This document shows positions 60,251-64,000 of a DNA stretch of 64,000 bases, in pieces; position 1 is the first letter of the stretch; each line of letters opens with the position of its first letter. Source of the stretch: DASRAU01 sp035638075. GTDB taxonomy: Bacteria > Acidobacteriota > Polarisedimenticolia > Gp22-AA2. Where the stretch lies: the NCBI GenBank assembly GCA_035638075.1, contig DASRAU010000004.1, forward strand, positions 117,147-181,146. The letters are read 5' to 3'. The notes beneath the pieces were generated by a model. The model made no database searches and was not told the origin of the DNA. It saw only the letters and a list, made by a program, of their open reading frames with translations. The position numbers and the translations under genes are program-made.

Positions 60251-62946
60251 AAGGTGAAGCGCGTGGTGATTCCCGCCGTCCGCGGCATGTTGGTCAGGTA
60301 GCCGACGCGCGCCAGCGTGCCGCGCTCGCGGTCGAGGGCCAGGTAGGCCAGCTCGTTGGTGAGGTTGTTGACGTAGGCCGCGATGTCCCACTGGCCGTGC
60401 CGCAGCCCGAGGCGCAGGTTGATCAGGCTGTAGGCCGGCAGCTTGGGGTCGTAGGAGAAGGTGCTCTGGGTCAGCGGCCCGCCGATGGTGTTGGGCAGGG
60501 TCGTCATGTCGAGGGTGCCGAGATCCTCGTCCCCCACCTGCGTGAAGCGCGAGCCGACGTACTGGTAGACGCCGGTGGCATACACCTGCGAGCTCTTCCC
60601 CACCATCCAGCGGTAGGTGGCGGCCAGCGAGCCCTGCAGCTCGGGCACCGTCGGCAGGCGCCGTCCCTCCTCGATGCCCGAGACGACGCTGGTGTTGCCG
60701 AGCGCGTCGGTCGAGGTCAGGGTCGACATGATCTCGGCGTCGTTGTAGATGCCGGAGAAGGCGATGTCGAAGTTCCTGGCGGGGGCGACGTCGTACTCCA
60801 GCTCGACGCCGCGGCTCCGGGCGTTCGGCACGTTGAACACCACGCGGGACGAGCAGGTGCCGGCCGTCACCGTCGTCTGGAGATCCTGAATGTCCTCGTA
60901 GAAGAGCGCGACGTTGAGGAACGAGCGCCCGCCCATCCGCTGCATCTTGTAGCCGACCTCGTAGTTCCAGACCGTCTCGTCCTCCCACGCGTCGTGGCCG
61001 CCGAACGTGAGGAGGTCCTGCGGCGAGCAGAGGGGGACGTTGAGGGGGTCGTTGATGCCGCCGAGGCGGAAGCCTTTCGAGACCTGCGCGTTGATGACGT
61101 CGGATTCCGTCACCTTGTAAGTGCCGATGAGGCGCGGCGCGAAGCCGCTGGCGTCGGTCGTGCCGGGGATGTGCTGCACGTCGAGGGGATAGTTCGGATT
61201 GCCGCTGAACATGCCGTCCACGAGCTGCTGCTTGTCCTCCTTGTAGTCGTACCAGCGCAGGCCCGCGGTGGCGCTGAACTTGTCGGTGAATTTCATCGTC
61301 GTCTCGCCGAAGAGGGCGAACTGGTCGAGGTCGTAATCGAAGCGGGCGAAATAAAGGGTGTCGACCGGTGCGACGGCTCCCGCCGACGCGAAGCCGACAC
61401 CCGGTCCGCCGGTGGCGGCGTTGAGCCCGGGCACCGTGACGTCCTGGCCGTAGCGGCGCGTGGCGTTGGTGTAGAAGAGGCCGCCGAGCCACGTCAGCTT
61501 GTCCTGGCCCCCCGTCAGGCGCAGCTCCTGCGTCCAGATGGTGCCGTCGGTGTCGTCGTAGAGGGGCGAGTCGAGCGTGTAGATCGGCTCCGGCAGCCCG
61601 ATGTTGCCGCCGGTGAACGAGGCGGTCAGGGCGGTGGTGTCGCGCACGACCCTGATCTCCCGCTCCATGTACGACGTGATGGAGGTCAGCGCCAGCCCAT
61701 TGCCGAAGTCGTAGTGGACGTTGACGTCGGCCATGAGCACGTTGTCCTGGAACGACTCGCCGAGCTGCGTGAACTCCTGGCGGTTGTCCATGTCGACGGC
61801 CGGCCGCGTCGTCGTGAACGGGTTGGCGAGGATGTTGAACTCATCCTGGAGATTCCATCCGTACGACCTGGCCCGCTGGTAGACGAGGCGCGGCGTGATC
61901 GTCAGCTTCTCGTTCGGCTGCATGGTGAGGGCGGCGCGGGCGCCGGTGCGGAAGCCGTCGTTGACGTCCTGGTCGACGCTGAAGTCGGGCTGCAGCGCGT
62001 CGGTCGAGCCGGGCAGGTGCGAGTAGTAGCCGACGACGCGCGCCGCCATCTTCTCGCCGAGCGGGATGTTGACGCCGGCCTTCACGTCTCCTGCCTCGCT
62101 GCCTTCATCGGCCGCCGCCGCGCCGAAGTCCACGAAGCCTTCGTTGACCTTGAGGAGCGGCTGGTTGGTCACGTAGCGCACCGTGCCCGCCTCCGAGCCC
62201 GAGCCATAGAGGGTGCCCTGCGGCCCGCGCAGCACCTCGACGCGATTCAGGTCGACGAGGTCGAAGTCGGGGGTGAAGAGCGACATCGACACGGCCGACT
62301 CGTCGAGGTAGACGCCGACCTGCTCCTTCACGCCGGGCTGGTCGCGGGCGATCTGGCCGGACGAGATGCCGCGCATGGCCACCTGGCTCTGCCCGGGCCC
62401 GAGGCTCTGCACCGTGAAGCCGCCGACGTTGGCGGCGATGTCCTCGATGTCCGAGGCGCCGCGGTCGCGCAGGTCGCCCTCGTTGTGCGCCTCGACCGAG
62501 TAAGGCACGTCGAACGGCTTGGTCTCCCCCTGCTTGCTGGCCGTGACGCTCACCGTCTCGGTGAGGATGGGCATCATGCCGAACTCCATCTGGTCCTGCC
62601 GCCCCGCGACGAGATCGATCTGCCGCGTCGGCCCCCAGAACCCGGTGGCGGCGGCCGTGACGCTGTAGGTGCCCGGCGGCAGGATGAGGACGTACTCGCC
62701 GCTGGCGTTGGTCTTCGCCGTCTGCGACACCTTCCCCGACGTGCTGGTGGCGGTGACGGTCGCGTCGGCGATCGGCTGCTGGCCGGCGTCGCGCACGACC
62801 CCGGCGAGCGTCGAATCCTTCGCCGTCCCGGTCTGGGCGAGCGCCGGCATGGCGGCGAGGCCCGCCGCCGCGAGGAGACCTGCAAGCACGACCGTGACGA
62901 CCACGCGCCGGTCGGCGCGCACGAGCGGAATCCGCATGACTTTCAT
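60247..62946 (-). CDS. TonB-dependent receptor
   Basis: An 899-residue outer-membrane receptor. A signal peptide (VVVTVVLAGLLAAAGLAAMPALAQ) leads into a carboxypeptidase-regulatory-like domain (STLAGVVRDAGQQPIADATV, about 43-125), a plug (TVSVTASKQGETKPFDVPYSV, DLNRVEVLRGPQGTLYGSGSEAGTVRYVT) and a 22-strand barrel ending in GITTRFTF. The plug and barrel resemble siderophore or oligosaccharide receptors of the FecA/BtuB type rather than the Oar-like protein at 39 kb. GGGGGACTCGA precedes the ATG. A candidate sigma-54 promoter is about 70 bp upstream. The substrate is not known. Confidence 0.9.
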   Translation of the reverse strand: MKVMRIPLVRADRRVVVTVVLAGLLAAAGLAAMPALAQTGTAKDSTLAGVVRDAGQQPIADATVTATSTSGKVSQTAKTNASGEYVLILPPGTYSVTAAATGFWGPTRQIDLVAGRQDQMEFGMMPILTETVSVTASKQGETKPFDVPYSVEAHNEGDLRDRGASDIEDIAANVGGFTVQSLGPGQSQVAMRGISSGQIARDQPGVKEQVGVYLDESAVSMSLFTPDFDLVDLNRVEVLRGPQGTLYGSGSEAGTVRYVTNQPLLKVNEGFVDFGAAAADEGSEAGDVKAGVNIPLGEKMAARVVGYYSHLPGSTDALQPDFSVDQDVNDGFRTGARAALTMQPNEKLTITPRLVYQRARSYGWNLQDEFNILANPFTTTRPAVDMDNRQEFTQLGESFQDNVLMADVNVHYDFGNGLALTSITSYMEREIRVVRDTTALTASFTGGNIGLPEPIYTLDSPLYDDTDGTIWTQELRLTGGQDKLTWLGGLFYTNATRRYGQDVTVPGLNAATGGPGVGFASAGAVAPVDTLYFARFDYDLDQFALFGETTMKFTDKFSATAGLRWYDYKEDKQQLVDGMFSGNPNYPLDVQHIPGTTDASGFAPRLIGTYKVTESDVINAQVSKGFRLGGINDPLNVPLCSPQDLLTFGGHDAWEDETVWNYEVGYKMQRMGGRSFLNVALFYEDIQDLQTTVTAGTCSSRVVFNVPNARSRGVELEYDVAPARNFDIAFSGIYNDAEIMSTLTSTDALGNTSVVSGIEEGRRLPTVPELQGSLAATYRWMVGKSSQVYATGVYQYVGSRFTQVGDEDLGTLDMTTLPNTIGGPLTQSTFSYDPKLPAYSLINLRLGLRHGQWDIAAYVNNLTNELAYLALDRERGTLARVGYLTNMPRTAGITTRFTF

Positions 62947-63012
62947 TCGAGTCCCCCGATTCGGCGTTCGACGCGCTGCGCGCGCGCCGGGCGAAGAGTC
63001 GGGGGCCGCACG

Positions 63013-63028
63013 AGCAAGCGATGTGCCA
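63013..63028 (-). promoter_or_regulatory. Candidate sigma-54 promoter of the TonB receptor
   Basis: On the minus strand TGGCAC-N5-TTGCT matches the -24/-12 consensus exactly. Transcription would start near 63000, about 55 bases before the ATG at 62946. An enhancer-binding protein would be needed and none is encoded in the window. Confidence 0.55.
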
Positions 63029-63183
63029 CGCGCGCCAGGCGAGCGAGGTGGCTCGAACCGGGCGTTCAGCGCGAGTTTGCGGGAAAAAACGGGGAGCGCA
63101 GCCGTCCGGCGAAGACCCGACCATCATGCCGGCGCGAACCGCACATAGGAATCACGCGGGCGCGGTCGATCAGGCGGTCCCGG

Positions 63184-63741
63184 TCACTCGCGGCCGACGC
63201 CGAGCGCGTCGGCGACCCGGTTGATGTAGTTGAACCAGGAGGCGATGAGGGTGATCTGGAGGATGCCGCGGTCGTCGAACCCGACCGCCTTCAGCTTCGC
63301 CTGATCCTCGCGGCCCAGGCGTGTCGCGTCCCGGGTCAGGGTCTCGACGTACTCCAGCATGACGCGGTCCTGCCCGGAGATCGGCGCCGTCCGGAAGTCC
63401 TTCCGGATCGCCGCCACGAAGTCGTCATCCAGGGTCACGCGACGCAGAAACTCTGCGTGGGACTCCAGTCAATAGTGGCACCGGTTCACGGCCGACACGA
63501 CGGTCGTGATCATCTCGTGCTGGCGCCGCGTGAGCGGGAGGTCCGGAGACATCAGCGCGCCGAACGCGGCGAACGCGTGGTGCAGCGCCTGGGGGATCAA
63601 GGTGTGGGTCGCGACGATGCTCTCGCTCGTGTCCCCCGGTTGCCTCTCGTACTCCTTCGGGTAGAGCGCGTGCTGGGCCTCGAGCGCCGCCTTCAGCTCA
63701 GGGCCGGCCTCATCGGGCGGGATCGTCTTGATCCAGGTCAT
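63184..63741 (-). CDS. AhpD/carboxymuconolactone-decarboxylase-like selenoprotein (in-frame TGA = Sec91)
   Basis: Read through one TGA (63471-63469) this is a 185-residue peroxidase-related protein of normal family length. Before the TGA: IKTIPPDEAGPELKAALE, TRRQHEMITTVVSAVNRCHY; after it, in the same frame: LESHAEFLRRVTLDDDFV, MLEYVETLTRDATRL and ITLIASWFNYINRVADALG. The family active site is C-x-x-C in NxCxYCxxSH; here the second Cys is the TGA codon, giving Cys88-His-Tyr-Sec91. A perfect hairpin begins ten bases after the TGA. The likely role is thiol/selenol-based peroxide reduction. The ATG at 63741 overlaps the stop of the upstream permease gene (ATGA). A simple nonsense mutation is the alternative. 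Confidence 0.8.
63442..63458 (-). promoter_or_regulatory. Candidate bacterial SECIS hairpin
   Basis: On the minus strand ACGCAGA-GTT-TCTGCGT is a perfect seven-bp stem. Allowing the top A-T pair to open, the apical loop is AGUUU, with GU at positions 18-19 after the UGA, within the spacing known for bacterial SECIS elements that bind SelB. Confidence 0.7.
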
Positions 63742-64000
63742 GGGACTTCCTCCGCGAGCCGCGCGGCGCGCGGCGCGACGATGAGACGGTACACCGGATA
63801 TCCCAGCGCCACGATGCCGGTCCCGAGGGCGGCCTCGAACGGCCGGCCCGCACCCATGAGCGCCAGGAGCATGACGAGCAGCAGCAGGAACAGGAGCGGC
63901 GTCCACGGATAACCCGGAACGCGGAAGACGCCCTCGGCGGGCCGCGGCAGCCGGTAGAGCCCCGCGACCGTCAGCGCCAGGAACACCAGGGTGATGAAGA
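63738..64000 (-). CDS. C-terminus of an APC-superfamily amino-acid permease (partial)
   Basis: The frame enters from the right edge and ends at 63738. About 86 residues are seen, with three membrane segments: FITLVFLALTVAGLYRL, PLLFLLLLVMLLALMGAG and ALGTGIVALGYPVYRLIV. The loop RLPRPAEGVFRVPGYPWTPLLF and the short tail are typical of the last helices of APC-family amino-acid transporters. Its stop overlaps the start of the selenoprotein gene by four bases, so the two are translationally coupled. Substrate unknown. Confidence 0.8.
   Translation of the reverse strand, partial: FITLVFLALTVAGLYRLPRPAEGVFRVPGYPWTPLLFLLLLVMLLALMGAGRPFEAALGTGIVALGYPVYRLIVAPRAARLAEEVP

Noticed and set aside
63035..63060. 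A tRNA-like GGTTCGAGCC on the minus strand
   Set aside because: Flanking bases do not pair into a T-arm, and no acceptor, D-arm or anticodon arm could be placed.
58267..63912. A plus-strand open frame of 1881 codons
   Set aside because: It runs out of frame through the metallohydrolase gene and antisense through the TonB receptor. Its translation is Arg/Gly/Ala-rich without domain motifs, as expected from high GC and few stop codons.

Overview
The window is a gene-dense stretch of high-GC DNA (about 70% by eye in sampled lines). It comes from a Gram-negative bacterium with an outer membrane: there are two TonB-dependent receptors with an N-terminal carboxypeptidase-regulatory-like domain, an OM beta-barrel, lipoprotein and Tat signals, squalene synthesis by hpnCDE, a long-form IspH and large secreted MopE/kelch/beta-helix proteins. 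This mix resembles Acidobacteriota or a neighbouring deep phylum, but that placement is inference. No rRNA, tRNA, CRISPR array or insertion sequence was found.

Layout. 1-5.9 kb: start of a membrane signalling protein, a BtuF-like lipoprotein, an OM barrel, fdhD, ispH, a 2Fe-2S ferredoxin and a coupled kinase-like protein lacking the phospho-acceptor His. 5.9-15.5 kb: proline dehydrogenase, a STAS/SEC14-like protein, acetyl-CoA synthetase, a multi-PAS/GAF hybrid kinase behind a methanogen-output-domain-1 protein, a MATE exporter and an SRPBCC protein. 15.7-21 kb: RNase E/G with a repetitive tail, then dusB coupled to a secreted HExxH protein. 21-28.9 kb: two tandem Cys-rich secreted paralogues, a beta-helix/MopE giant, an M24 peptidase and a low-GC island. 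28.9-38.9 kb: hpnC-hpnD-hpnE, an aldehyde dehydrogenase, a sigma/anti-sigma/bactofilin-like operon, and a Tat-exported epimerase coupled to a nucleotide-transporter-like protein. 39-46.2 kb: a TonB receptor with a Ca-binding-like insertion and a kelch/MopE protein, bracketed by two inverted copies of a structured repeat. 46.2-50.3 kb: boxC-boxB with the divergent repressor boxR (aerobic benzoyl-CoA epoxidation) and a palindromic operator. 50.2-57.4 kb: a secreted protein, an alpha/beta hydrolase, a radical SAM protein divergent from mutY, queD, a membrane protein, queC and a 7Fe-type ferredoxin. 57.5-64 kb: a propeller/CehA-like secreted protein, a TonB receptor with a candidate sigma-54 promoter, and a gene read as a selenoprotein (in-frame TGA), coupled to an amino-acid permease.

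The most notable observations are: (i) an AhpD-like selenoprotein split by an in-frame TGA, with a perfect hairpin in the bacterial SECIS position; (ii) a two-copy intergenic element with a 44/45-nt identical core and a hairpin that differs by a compensatory base-pair change, both copies lying just downstream of stop codons in the same polarity; (iii) a 20-bp divergent spacer in which one ATTATAAT gives a -10 box six bases from the GTG start on each strand, part of a recurrent leaderless-looking pattern; (iv) the tandem Cys-rich secreted family; and (v) the box operator with a leaderless boxR.
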